A stretch of 64,000 nucleotides of DNA, from assembly GCF_001477625.1 (NCBI RefSeq), contig NZ_CP013692.1, forward strand, positions 4,960,001 through 5,024,000, in the 5' to 3' direction. Made by a program: the position numbers and the translations under genes. Source of the DNA: Paucibacter sp. KCTC 42545. GTDB lineage: Bacteria > Pseudomonadota > Gammaproteobacteria > Burkholderiales > Burkholderiaceae_C. This document shows positions 43,970-51,426 of the stretch, in pieces. The notes beneath the pieces were generated by a model. It saw only the letters and a list, made by a program, of their open reading frames with translations. It was not told the DNA's origin and did not search any database. The stretch's first letter is position 1. The number at the start of each line of letters is the position of its first letter.

Positions 43970-45223
43970 ATGAGTTTTTCAAAAATGTTTATTGCGCCCC
44001 GCTCCACCGCATTGATGCTGACGCTGGCCTCCGCATGGGGCCTGGTCCAAGCCGCCGCGCACGAGCTGGAGGCGGAACCCGCTGCTGCTGCCGCTGCGCC
44101 CAAGGCCTGGCAATGGGCGGGCATCTACAAGGCGGACGCCTTGCATGCCAACACCGGCTCTCTCAATAGCTGGGTGGGCAATCTGAACTTGCGGGCCGAT
44201 GCCGATGCCGGCCAGCTCTTCGGCTGGGCCGGCACCAGCTTCCATATCGAAGCCTTGCTCAACCACGGCGGCAAGCCCAATCAGCTGATCGCCAGCACCC
44301 AGGGCGTGAGCAATCTGGAGGTGGCGGAAGGGGCTGCGCGGCTGTACGCCACCTGGCTTGAGCATGAATTCGCAGATTCAGGCACGCGGGTCTTGTTTGG
44401 CTTGTATGACCTGAACTCCGAGTTTTACGCCACCGAGGCCTCGGCGCTGCTGATCAATCCCTCCTTCGGCATCGGCATTGATGCCTCGCAGACCGGCCGT
44501 AACGGCCCCTCGATTTTTCCGAATCTGGGCCTGGCGCTTAGGCTGCGCCAGGCGCTGGGGGCCAGTCACTATGTGCAGGCCGCGCTGATCGACGGCGTGC
44601 CGGGTGATCCTGCGCACCCGGGGCGCACCGTGGTCAAGCTCAGCCGTGAGGATGGCGCCCTGGGCGTGCTGGAGTTTGGCTACCAGGAGCGCGGTGAAGA
44701 CGGCAGCAACGGCCCCGGCCATTGGGCCGTGGGGGCGTGGCAGTACAGCGCGCAGAGCCCGTCGCGGGCGCCCGGCAACAATGGCACGGCGCGCAATCAC
44801 GGCATCTACGCCCTGGCGCAAGGCCTCATGCATCAGGGCCAAGGCAGCACTCGCAGCATCGGCTTTGTGCGCAGCGGCCTGGCGCATAGCAAGGTGAATG
44901 CGGTGGACTGGGCGCTGGATACCGGCCTGCTGATCGAGCACCCGCTGGCCTCTGTTCCCGCGCTGGCGAACCTGGCGCCGCAGGCCTTCACCGCTGGTCT
45001 GGCTTATGCCCATTACGCCAAGGCCTGGCGCGATGCGCAGCTGGCCACAGGCACGCCGGTCAGCAGCCATGAACTGGCGCTGGAAATCGGTGCTCGCTGG
45101 CAGCCCCTGCCGACGCTGGCGGTGCAGCCCTTGCTGCAGCGCCTGTGGCATCCGGGTGGCCGGCGCGAGGCTAGCAGCACCTTGATTGGCGCGCGTTTGG
45201 AGTGGAGCTTCGGCGCGCCCTGA
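43970..45223 (+). CDS. Carbohydrate-selective porin, OprB family
   Basis: 417 residues with a signal peptide (LMLTLASAWGLVQAAAHE). The mature part is a beta-barrel of the OprB type: WAGIYKADALHANTGSLNSWVGNLNLRADADA near the start, LYDLNSEFYATEASALLINPSFGIGID, GRNGPSIFPNLGLALRLR, and the end LGLALRL-like strands to ARLEWSFGAP with a terminal aromatic-containing strand. It should allow passive uptake of sugars across the outer membrane. Placement right after a chitinase suggests chito-oligosaccharide uptake (inference). The start ATG is followed by an alternative ATG five codons on. Confidence 0.82.
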   Translation: MSFSKMFIAPRSTALMLTLASAWGLVQAAAHELEAEPAAAAAAPKAWQWAGIYKADALHANTGSLNSWVGNLNLRADADAGQLFGWAGTSFHIEALLNHGGKPNQLIASTQGVSNLEVAEGAARLYATWLEHEFADSGTRVLFGLYDLNSEFYATEASALLINPSFGIGIDASQTGRNGPSIFPNLGLALRLRQALGASHYVQAALIDGVPGDPAHPGRTVVKLSREDGALGVLEFGYQERGEDGSNGPGHWAVGAWQYSAQSPSRAPGNNGTARNHGIYALAQGLMHQGQGSTRSIGFVRSGLAHSKVNAVDWALDTGLLIEHPLASVPALANLAPQAFTAGLAYAHYAKAWRDAQLATGTPVSSHELALEIGARWQPLPTLAVQPLLQRLWHPGGRREASSTLIGARLEWSFGAP

Positions 45224-45249
45224 GCCGCCTTGGCTGCCGGCTTGCAGCC

Positions 45250-46233
45250 TTAGCTGCGGCCTGGCCCGTGATCCAGATCGGGCTTGCGCCAGGGATCCAG
45301 ATGGGTCATCAAATCGAGCACGCGGTGGCGTTGCAGCACGCGCTGGCGGGCCAGCACCGCAATATCGTGGCCGGCCTCGACGGTGATCAGCGCATCCACC
45401 TCCAAATGCGCGTCCACCACGATCAAATCGCCCATCTTGCGGGTGCGTAGATCGTGCACGTTATGCACGCCGGGGGTTTCTTCCAGGGTTTTGCGGATGG
45501 CGGCCACTTCCTCTTCGTCAATGGCGCGGTCCATCAAGTCGTTCAGCGCGTCCCAGCCGAAGCTCCAGCCCATCTTGCCGACCATAAAGCCCACGATCAG
45601 CGCCGCAATCGGGTCCAGCAGCGGGTAGCCGGCCAGATTGCCGATGATGCCCACGCCCACCACCAGCGATGAAGCGGCGTCCGAGCGGGCATGCCAGGCA
45701 TTGGCCACCAGCATGCTGGATTTGACCCGCGTGGCTACCGCCAGCATGTAGCGGAACAAGCTTTCCTTGGCCACCAGGGCGATGCCCGCCACCCAAAGAG
45801 CCGTGCCATGCACGACCGGAATGCTGTCGGGGTCCTGCAGCTTGTGCGCCGCCGACCACAGCATGCCCACGCCCACCGCCAGCAGGATCAAGCCCAGCAC
45901 TAAGGAGGCGGCGGTCTCGAAACGGTGGTGGCCGTAGGGGTGGTCCTCATCGGCATCTTTGCGGCTGTGGTGGCCGGCGAACAGCACCACAAAGTCCGAT
46001 ACCAGATCCGACAGCGAATGGATGCCGTCCGCCACCAAGGCCTGTGACTTGGCCATGATGCCCACCACGATCTGCACGCTGGTCAGCACCACGTTCACCA
46101 CCACGCTGACCCAGGTGCTGCGCGAAGCGGCGCGCACCTTTTCTTGCGGGCTGAGGGCGGGCAGGCCGTCCTCGCCCAACTCGGTGCTTTCGTGGTCGCT
46201 GGTGTGGGGCTTGAATTCTGAATGAGGGGGCAT
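45250..46233 (-). CDS. Cation diffusion facilitator (CDF) metal efflux protein
   Basis: 327 residues from ATG 46233. Six membrane helices (about 40-235) carry the zinc-site pattern: LVADGIHSLSDLVSD in helix 2 and HARSDAASSLVV in helix 5 (HxxxD). A histidine-bearing loop (AGHHSRKDADEDHPYGHHRFE) lies between helices 2 and 3. The C-terminal cytoplasmic domain (GVHNVHDLRTRKMGDLIVVDAHLEVD) fits CDF dimerisation. Likely substrates are Zn, Co, Fe or Mn. It diverges from the SHP cytochrome operon, and two PmrA/QseB-like boxes lie in the shared region. Confidence 0.9.
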   Translation of the reverse strand: MPPHSEFKPHTSDHESTELGEDGLPALSPQEKVRAASRSTWVSVVVNVVLTSVQIVVGIMAKSQALVADGIHSLSDLVSDFVVLFAGHHSRKDADEDHPYGHHRFETAASLVLGLILLAVGVGMLWSAAHKLQDPDSIPVVHGTALWVAGIALVAKESLFRYMLAVATRVKSSMLVANAWHARSDAASSLVVGVGIIGNLAGYPLLDPIAALIVGFMVGKMGWSFGWDALNDLMDRAIDEEEVAAIRKTLEETPGVHNVHDLRTRKMGDLIVVDAHLEVDALITVEAGHDIAVLARQRVLQRHRVLDLMTHLDPWRKPDLDHGPGRS

Positions 46234-46283
46234 GGTGGGGCAGCAGGGCAGAGCGAGGCAGGCGGACATTCTCGGCGACTGAG

Positions 46284-46300
46284 CTTAAGGCTTTCTGAGT
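46284..46300 (+). promoter_or_regulatory. PmrA/QseB-like box 1
   Basis: CTTAAG, 5 bp, CTGAGT. It matches the direct-repeat consensus YTTAAK-N5-YTTAAK recognised by PmrA/QseB-type regulators perfectly in the first half and at 4 of 6 positions in the second. It lies in the divergent gap between the CDF gene and the cytochrome operon. Confidence 0.45.
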
Positions 46301-46330
46301 GCATCCGCGCTGACATGCCGCAAGCCGGCT

Positions 46331-46347
46331 CTTAAGAAAGCCCTAAG
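46331..46347 (+). promoter_or_regulatory. PmrA/QseB-like box 2
   Basis: CTTAAG, 5 bp, CCTAAG: 11 of 12 positions of the YTTAAK-N5-YTTAAK consensus. It starts 47 bp after box 1 and ends 61 bp before the SHP start codon. A QseB-like regulator is encoded 2 kb downstream in the same locus. Confidence 0.6.
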
Positions 46348-46408
46348 CCCAGCCGGGCAGCATGACAGGCATCGATAACAAGCTGGTGAAAAGGAAAGAG
46401 AGCCTGCG

Positions 46409-46807
46409 ATGTCCTACTTTCTGAAACGAGTCTCCGCGACCTTGATGCTGACCCTGCTGGCTGCTGCAGCCCAGGCTGACACGCCCGAGCAGATGTTGGC
46501 CGCCTACAGCGCCCAAGCTGGCGTGCCGGCCAGCCCGCAGCGTGGGCAGCAATTCTTCAATCGCAACCATGGGCAGAGCTGGCAATGCGCGTCCTGCCAC
46601 GGTGTGCTGCCCACCCAAGTTGGCCAGCATGCGGCCACGGCGAAGCCGATCCAGCCCCTGGCGCCGGCCTTCAATCCGGCCCGCTTCAGCGATAGCGCCA
46701 AGGTAGAGAAATGGTTTGGCCGCAACTGCAAAGACGTGCTGGCCCGCGCCTGCACGCCTGGCGAGAAGGCCGATGTGCTGAGTTGGTTGCTGACGCTCAA
46801 ACCTTGA
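46409..46807 (+). CDS. SHP-type (DUF1924) cytochrome c
   Basis: 132 residues with signal peptide (MSYFLKRVSATLMLTLLAAAAQA). One haem-binding CASCH at residues 60-64, preceded by QRGQQFF and followed by a C-terminal part with ARFSDSAKVEKWFGRNCKDVLARACTPGEKADVL, which is the mark of the 'sphaeroides haem protein' family, including its second cysteine pair. SHP has an Asn-ligated haem that can bind oxygen or NO. The next genes encode its usual partners, a diheme cytochrome c and a membrane cytochrome b. AAGGAAAGAG precedes the ATG. Expected to be periplasmic. Confidence 0.9.
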   Translation: MSYFLKRVSATLMLTLLAAAAQADTPEQMLAAYSAQAGVPASPQRGQQFFNRNHGQSWQCASCHGVLPTQVGQHAATAKPIQPLAPAFNPARFSDSAKVEKWFGRNCKDVLARACTPGEKADVLSWLLTLKP

Positions 46808-46820
46808 ATAGGAGCTGGTC

Positions 46821-47315
46821 ATGAGTGCAAACAAATTCCACCGAGCCCGCGCCATCCTTGCCGGCCTCTTGCTGGGCGGCCTCGCCGTCGGGCCGGTGAG
46901 TGCCGATGGCGATCGCTCACGCGCTGCCGGCGCGCCCTTGCTGCCGCTGTACAAGCAGGAGTGCGCGGCCTGCCACATGGCTTATCCGCCGCAGTTCCTG
47001 CAGGCCGCGTCCTGGCAGCGTTTGATGCAAGGCCTGCCGCAGCATTTCGGCAGTGATGCCTCGCTGGATCCGGCGACGGTCAAGGCCTTGTCCACCTGGC
47101 TGACGGCCAACGCGGGCACTGGCAAGCGGGCGGCTGAAAACCCGCCACAAGACCGCATCACCCGCAGCGCCTGGTTTGTGCGCAAGCACGACGAGGTCTC
47201 GGCCGCCAGCTGGAAGCTGCCCGCCGTCAAGAGCGCCGCCAACTGCGCGGCCTGCCATACCCAAGCCGACTCCAAAGGAAATTTCAATGAACACGATGTC
47301 CGCATCCCCCGCTAA
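46821..47315 (+). CDS. Diheme cytochrome c
   Basis: 164 residues with a signal peptide ending VGPVSADG. Two CxxCH motifs (48-52 CAACH and 142-146 CAACH) each follow the pattern of the Dihem_cytc family, with PLYKQECAACHMAYPPQFL and KSAANCAACHTQADSKGNF. Members such as DHC donate electrons to SHP. It lies 13 bp after SHP with an AGGAG site and overlaps the start of the cytochrome b gene by 29 bp, so the three are one operon. Confidence 0.92.
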   Translation: MSANKFHRARAILAGLLLGGLAVGPVSADGDRSRAAGAPLLPLYKQECAACHMAYPPQFLQAASWQRLMQGLPQHFGSDASLDPATVKALSTWLTANAGTGKRAAENPPQDRITRSAWFVRKHDEVSAASWKLPAVKSAANCAACHTQADSKGNFNEHDVRIPR

Positions 47316-48033
47316 GCCGGCTGATTCGGCTGACGCAGCTGGGTCGCACGCGTCTGCCAGCCACACCCCTGGTGCGTCAAGCCAGCTGATCTGGGATCTG
47401 CCGCAGCGCTTGGTGCACTGGTTGATGGTGCTGAGCTTCTCCGGCGCCTACCTCACCGCCGAAACCGAGCGCTGGCGCTTGGTGCATGTGAGCTTGGGCT
47501 ATACCTTGGCCGGCTTGGTGATCTTTCGCTTGGTGTGGGGCCTGCTGGGCAGCCGCCATGCGCGTTTTGCCAACTTCGTGCGTGGGCCAGCCGCGGTGCT
47601 GACCTATCTGCGCGGGCTGTTGCAGGGGAGGCCGCAGCACTTTGCGGGGCACAACCCGGCCGGCGCGCTGGCGATTGTGGCCATGCTGGGCCTGGCCCTG
47701 GGCCTGACCGCCAGCGGCTATGCCACTTACACCGACTTGGGCGGCGAATGGCTGGAGGAGACACATGAGCTGCTGGCCAACGGCCTGCTGGCCGTCATCG
47801 GCCTACATGTGCTGGGCGTGCTGGTGTCGAGCTGGCTGCACCGCGAGAACCTGCCGCGCGCCATGATCACAGGCCGCAAGCTGGCCGGACCCGAGCAAGG
47901 CATTCGCCGCAGCTGGGCGCCGCTGGCGGCCCTGATCTTGGTGGCGGTGCTGGGCTTCTGGGCTTGGCAGTGGCAGCAGGCGCCTGTGGTGTCAGCGGCA
48001 ACGGCGCAGCAGCATCATGACGATGATGAATGA
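47287..48033 (+). CDS. Cytochrome b561 of the SHP operon
   Basis: 248 residues from ATG 47287, chosen because AAGGAAA lies 7 bp upstream. A 30-residue hydrophilic Ala/Ser leader is followed by four cytochrome-b helices: RLVHWLMVLSFSGAYLTA, VHVSLGYTLAGLVIFRLVWGLLG, AGALAIVAMLGLALGLTASGYATYTD, ELLANGLLAVIGLHVLGVLVSSWLHRENL, with haem-ligand His in HW, VHV, ETHEL and GLHVLG. A fifth hydrophobic segment near 215-230 and a His/Asp-rich tail end the protein. It would pass quinol electrons to the diheme cytochrome. The TGA stop touches the first base of a 238-bp repeat-bounded element. Confidence 0.9.
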   Translation: MNTMSASPAKPADSADAAGSHASASHTPGASSQLIWDLPQRLVHWLMVLSFSGAYLTAETERWRLVHVSLGYTLAGLVIFRLVWGLLGSRHARFANFVRGPAAVLTYLRGLLQGRPQHFAGHNPAGALAIVAMLGLALGLTASGYATYTDLGGEWLEETHELLANGLLAVIGLHVLGVLVSSWLHRENLPRAMITGRKLAGPEQGIRRSWAPLAALILVAVLGFWAWQWQQAPVVSAATAQQHHDDDE

Positions 48034-48270
48034 ACCTAGATTCGGCAGTTGACCGCTTGTTCTGACCTGGAAAGCTCTATGCCTAGAACCTTTGCCCTGC
48101 TTGATTGCGTTCAGCCATTGAGTGACAGCGCTACGCGCCCGCCTGGCTCGCAATGCAGCACGCGGACGGCGTTGCTTCTCCTTGTGGGCAAGAGCCCACT
48201 TCGTCGGCGCGCCTTGTCCTCGCACCGCCTTGCGATCCTTTCGGGCGCGTCCAACTGCCGAATCTAGGTT
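48033..48270. mobile_element. MITE-like element with perfect 19-bp terminal inverted repeats
   Basis: The left end AACCTAGATTCGGCAGTTG (48033-48051) and the right end (48252-48270) are exact reverse complements. The 200-bp interior encodes nothing convincing and has base use unlike the neighbouring genes (many short ORFs, none with a start site). No target-site duplication is visible. It separates the cytochrome operon from the QseB-like regulator gene, which starts 18 bp beyond the right end, so it may carry or block the regulator's promoter. Long inverted repeats around a non-coding core fit a non-autonomous transposon or an extragenic repeat. Confidence 0.65.
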
Positions 48271-48288
48271 GAGCGGCAATAATTCCTC

Positions 48289-48957
48289 ATGCGAATACTG
48301 CTTGCAGAAGACGACCCGCTCTTGGGCGATGGCTTGCGGGCCGGCCTGCGCCAGCTCGGCTTTCAGGTCGATTGGGTGCGCGATGGCCTGGCGGCCGAGC
48401 GCGAGGCGCGCGCCCAGAGCTATGCCGCAGCGGTGCTGGACCTGGGCCTGCCCAAGCTTGATGGCATGGATGTGCTCGCCGCCTGGCGCCGCGCCGGCCT
48501 GACCCTGCCGGTGCTGGTGCTGACCGCCCGTGACGCCTTGTCCGAGCGCATCCGCGGGCTCGACGCGGGCGCCGACGATTACGTCATCAAGCCGGTCGAT
48601 CTGCATGAGTTGGCCGCCCGCCTGCGTGCCCTGGTGCGGCGGGCCCACGGCCAGGCGCAAGAATGCCTGGTGGCGCAAGACCTGCAGCTGGACCCTGCCG
48701 CGCGCAGCGTGCGGCAAGCCGGCGTGGAGGTGGCTTTGTCCACCCGCGAGTTCGATCTGTTGCAAGCGCTGATGCTCAATGCCGACCGGGTGCTGTCGCG
48801 CGAGCAGTTGGAGCAACAGCTCTACAGCTGGGGCAGCGAGGTGGACAGCAATGCCGTCGAGGTGCATGTGCATCATCTGCGCCGCAAGCTCGGTGCCGGC
48901 CTGATCCAGACCGTGCGCGGCGTGGGCTATTTGCTCACCGCCAAGGCGGCGCCGTGA
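48289..48957 (+). CDS. OmpR-type response regulator, QseB/PmrA-like
   Basis: 222 residues. The receiver domain has MRILLAEDDPLLGDGL, phospho-acceptor Asp51 in VLDLGLPKLDG, LTARDALSERIRGLDAGADDYVIKPV. The winged-helix domain ends LEQQLYSWGSEVDSNAVEVHVHHLRRKLGAGLIQTVRGVGYLL, close to the QseB/PmrA consensus. It overlaps the following kinase gene by ATGA. The two PmrA-like boxes ahead of the SHP operon suggest that it controls the cytochromes and perhaps the CDF pump. Its promoter would lie inside or just beyond the 238-bp element. Confidence 0.9.
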   Translation: MRILLAEDDPLLGDGLRAGLRQLGFQVDWVRDGLAAEREARAQSYAAAVLDLGLPKLDGMDVLAAWRRAGLTLPVLVLTARDALSERIRGLDAGADDYVIKPVDLHELAARLRALVRRAHGQAQECLVAQDLQLDPAARSVRQAGVEVALSTREFDLLQALMLNADRVLSREQLEQQLYSWGSEVDSNAVEVHVHHLRRKLGAGLIQTVRGVGYLLTAKAAP

Positions 48958-50366
48958 TGACAAGGAGGCACCGGCCGACCAAGCGCGCGCCGTCCCTGCA
49001 AGGCCGTTTGCTCGCCTTTGTGTTGAGCCTGGTCTGCCTGCTGTGGGCGGCCACAGCGGCGCTGACTTGGTGGGATGCCCGGCATGAGCTGACCGAGCTG
49101 CTGGACGGCCATCTGGCCCAGGCCGCTGCCTTGCTGGTGGTACAGCAGGCCGCGCATGAATTCGCTGAGGATGCGCATGAGGTGGACGCGCCCAGCCTGC
49201 ACCGCTAAGCCCCCAAGGTTTTGTTTCAGGTCTTTCACGAAGGGCATCTGGCGTTGCGCTCGGCCAATGCGCCAGCGCAAGCCATGCTGGATTTGGAACA
49301 AGTGCGCGTGGGCGGCTTCAGAACGGTAAAGCGGGACGGCGAGTCCTGGCGCTTCTTCGTCGCCCGCGGGCAAGAGCGCGATGTGCTGGTGCTGGTGGGT
49401 GAGCGCATGGACTCGCGCGACGCCATCTTGATGGCGGTGCTGCGTAGCACGCTCTGGCCCATGCTGCTGGCCCTGCCTTTGCTGGCTGCCGGCCTGTGGT
49501 GGGGGGTGTGGCGCGGCTTTGCGCCGCTGCGGCGCATTCAGGCCGATCTGGCTGCCCGGCCCGCCGGTGATCTGCGCGCACTCGATCTGGCCGCCGCGCC
49601 GCGCGAGACCCAGGGCATGCTGCAGGCCCTGAACGATCTATTCGCCCGCATTGCCGCGCTGATGCAGGCCGAGCGCCGCTTCACGGCCGACGCGGCGCAT
49701 GAGCTGCGCACCCCCATCGCCGCCATCCGCGCCCAGGCGCAAGTGGCCCTGGCGGAGCCTGATGCCCAACTGCGTCAGCACGCCCTGCATGCCACGCTGG
49801 CGGGCTGTGACCGGGCCGGGCGCTTGGTGGATCAGTTGTTGACGCTGTCGCGCTTGGAGGCTGGCGAGATGCCGGCCATGCAGGCGCTCAATCTGGCCGA
49901 TGTGCTGCGCGGCCAGGTGGCCGAATTGGCGGTGCAGGCGGTGCAAAAAGGCCAGCAGCTGGAAGTAGCGGCTGAGCCGGCGGTCTGGGTGGCGGGCAAC
50001 CCGAGCTTGTTGGCGGCGCTGTTGCGCAATCTGCTGGACAACGCCATCCGCTACAGCCCGACTGCCGCGCAAATCCGCCTCAGCTTGAGCGCGAACGGGT
50101 CGGCAGGCGTCTTGCTGCAGGTAGAAGACAGCGGCCCCGGCCTCAGCCCGGCCGACGCGGCCCGCCTGGGCGAGCGTTTCTTCCGCGTGCTGGGGCATGA
50201 GCAGCCGGGCAGCGGCCTGGGCTGGTCGATTGCCCAGCGCATCGTGGCGGCACATGGTGGGCGCATCAGTGCCGGCGCTTCGGCGGAGCTGGGCGGGCTG
50301 GCGGTGCGGGTGGAACTGCCTAGCGCTGCAGCGCCCGTGAGTGCGGCCCCTTCCGCCGCAACTTGA
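48957..50366 (+). pseudogene. QseC-like sensor histidine kinase interrupted by an in-frame TAA
   Basis: Read from the ATG overlapping the regulator stop, the frame runs 83 codons, meets TAA at 49206-49208 (codon 84), and then continues uninterrupted in the same frame to 50366. The parts fit one QseC-like kinase of 469 codons: a first membrane helix (about 20-42), periplasmic sensor with DAPSLHR before and APKVLFQVFHEG after the stop, a second helix (about 160-180), HisKA with AHELRTPIAA (His248) and HATPase with LLDNAIRYSP, DSGPGLS and SGLGWSIAQRI. The homologues' usual residue at this site appears to be Tyr (TAC or TAT), one base from TAA. Either a nonsense mutation, a sequencing error or read-through. 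Confidence 0.8.
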
Positions 50367-50412
50367 CGCTGGTTTGTAACTCGCCTCGCCCTAGCTGCCC
50401 TAGGATTTGGGC

Positions 50413-50802
50413 ATGAACATCGCCCTGATCGCCCACGACGGCAAGAAGAACCAGATGGTCGCCCTGGCGGCCGAATTCAAGACTTTTTTGCAGAGCTGCC
50501 ATTTGCTGGCCACCGGCACTACCGGCGGGCGCCTGCAGCGCGAATGCGGCTTGCAGGTGGAATGCCTGCTCAGCGGCCCCTTGGGTGGCGATCTGCAAAT
50601 CGGCGCCCGCCTGGCGGCCGGCGAGGTGGATGTGGTGATCTTTCTGCGCGACCCCATGACCCCGCAGCCCCACGAGCCCGACATCAACGCCCTGGTGCGC
50701 GCCTGCGATGTGCACAACATCCCCTGCGCCACCAACCCGGCAGGCGCACGGCTCTTGCTCTCAAAACTGGGGTCAGAGTCGATTAACTTGCCGGCTCAAT
50801 AA
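50413..50802 (+). CDS. mgsA: Methylglyoxal synthase
   Basis: 129 residues from ATG 50413. MgsA converts dihydroxyacetone phosphate to methylglyoxal and phosphate. The start [22 protein letters not shown] (phosphate site), [15 protein letters not shown] with the catalytic Asp, and [40 protein letters not shown] all match. The last 11 residues ([11 protein letters not shown]) and the stop are encoded by a palindromic repeat element, so the native C-terminus seems replaced. It lies alone, just after the interrupted kinase gene. Confidence 0.93.
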   Translation: MNIALIAHDGKKNQMVALAAEFKTFLQSCHLLATGTTGGRLQRECGLQVECLLSGPLGGDLQIGARLAAGEVDVVIFLRDPMTPQPHEPDINALVRACDVHNIPCATNPAGARLLLSKLGSESINLPAQ

Positions 50803-50820
50803 ATCGACTCTGACCCCAGT
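50766..50820. repeat. REP-like palindrome, 19-bp arms
   Basis: ACTGGGGTCAGAGTCGATT (50766-50784) is followed after 17 bp by its exact reverse complement (50802-50820). It covers the last codons and stop of mgsA. The GGGGTCAGAGTCGATT core is reminiscent of extragenic palindromes that accompany RAYT-type transposases in proteobacteria. It could also act as a transcription terminator, although no T-run follows. Confidence 0.75.
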
Positions 50821-51119
50821 ATTTGGGCTTGGGGGCGTGGCCGTGGCGCGGCGCCCACAATCGGGCGCGCGGTGGCTCAATTTGCAGGGTTTCGGGCCGC
50901 GTCAGCGTCAGAAAAAGCGCTTGGGCCCAGAACACCGTAAAATGCGCGGTTCATTCCAACTCAGTCGCGCCGGGTTTGGCTTTGTTTTCGGGTTTTACGC
51001 CCTGGCTTCATTTTTCGAATTGAGCCGGGCGGCAGAGTCTGAATCGGGGCTGCGGCAGCGGGTTGGTGATCTTTTGCAATACCTTTTCTTGCATCCAATC
51101 CCTTGTACCGGAGCCATTC
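50821..51119 (+). other. 299-bp leader region of the 55-residue protein gene
   Basis: No gene is convincing here. A TAAAAT hexamer near 50937 could be a -10 element, which would give a leader of about 175 nt. The leader could fold GCCCTGGCT with AGCCGGGC around 50998-51030. The 3' end carries the CGGAG ribosome site for the small gene. Confidence 0.4.
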
Positions 51120-51287
51120 ATGGGCAACAAAATCATTACCGAAGCCGCTAGCCGCGCCACTCCCCGTCCCGTCGCTCCTAAGGGCGTGACCTTCACTGCC
51201 CCCAAGGGCCAGAAGTGCAGCCTGGAGCGTGGTTCGCACACCCGCAGCAAGAAGAACCCCGGCAAGCGTTGCAGCAACGGCGGTTAA
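51120..51287 (+). CDS. Small basic protein of unknown function (55 residues)
   Basis: The ATG at 51120 is preceded by CCGGAG at a good distance; the frame continues 19 codons upstream but without a ribosome site. The product MGNKIITEAASRATPRPVAP continues into a Lys/Arg/Ser/Gly-rich tail with two cysteines (KCSLERG and KRCSNGG) and no membrane helix. It is followed by a strong terminator, so it forms a complete single-gene unit. The composition suggests a nucleic-acid- or ribosome-associated protein, but I do not recognise a family. Confidence 0.65.
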   Translation: MGNKIITEAASRATPRPVAPKGVTFTAPKGQKCSLERGSHTRSKKNPGKRCSNGG

Positions 51288-51334
51288 TTCAGCCTCGGCA
51301 TTTGGCCGAACTTGCTGGATTTGCTGAAAACATC

Positions 51335-51368
51335 AGGCCCTTCCTTTTGGCAGGGCCTTTTGTTTTTT
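51335..51368 (+). terminator. Rho-independent terminator after the 55-residue gene
   Basis: AGGCCCT (51335-51341), 10-nt loop, AGGGCCT (51352-51358), then TTTG and six T. It ends the small-gene transcript about 50 bp after its stop codon. Confidence 0.85.
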
Positions 51369-51426
51369 CGACCCTGAGTCTGTGAAGATTCCGGTCAAAC
51401 TTTGATTCACTGAAACACCCTTCACC

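Noticed and set aside
48049..48267. 72-residue open frame inside the 238-bp element
   Set aside because: No ribosome site and its end is formed by the terminal repeat; no sign of selection as protein.
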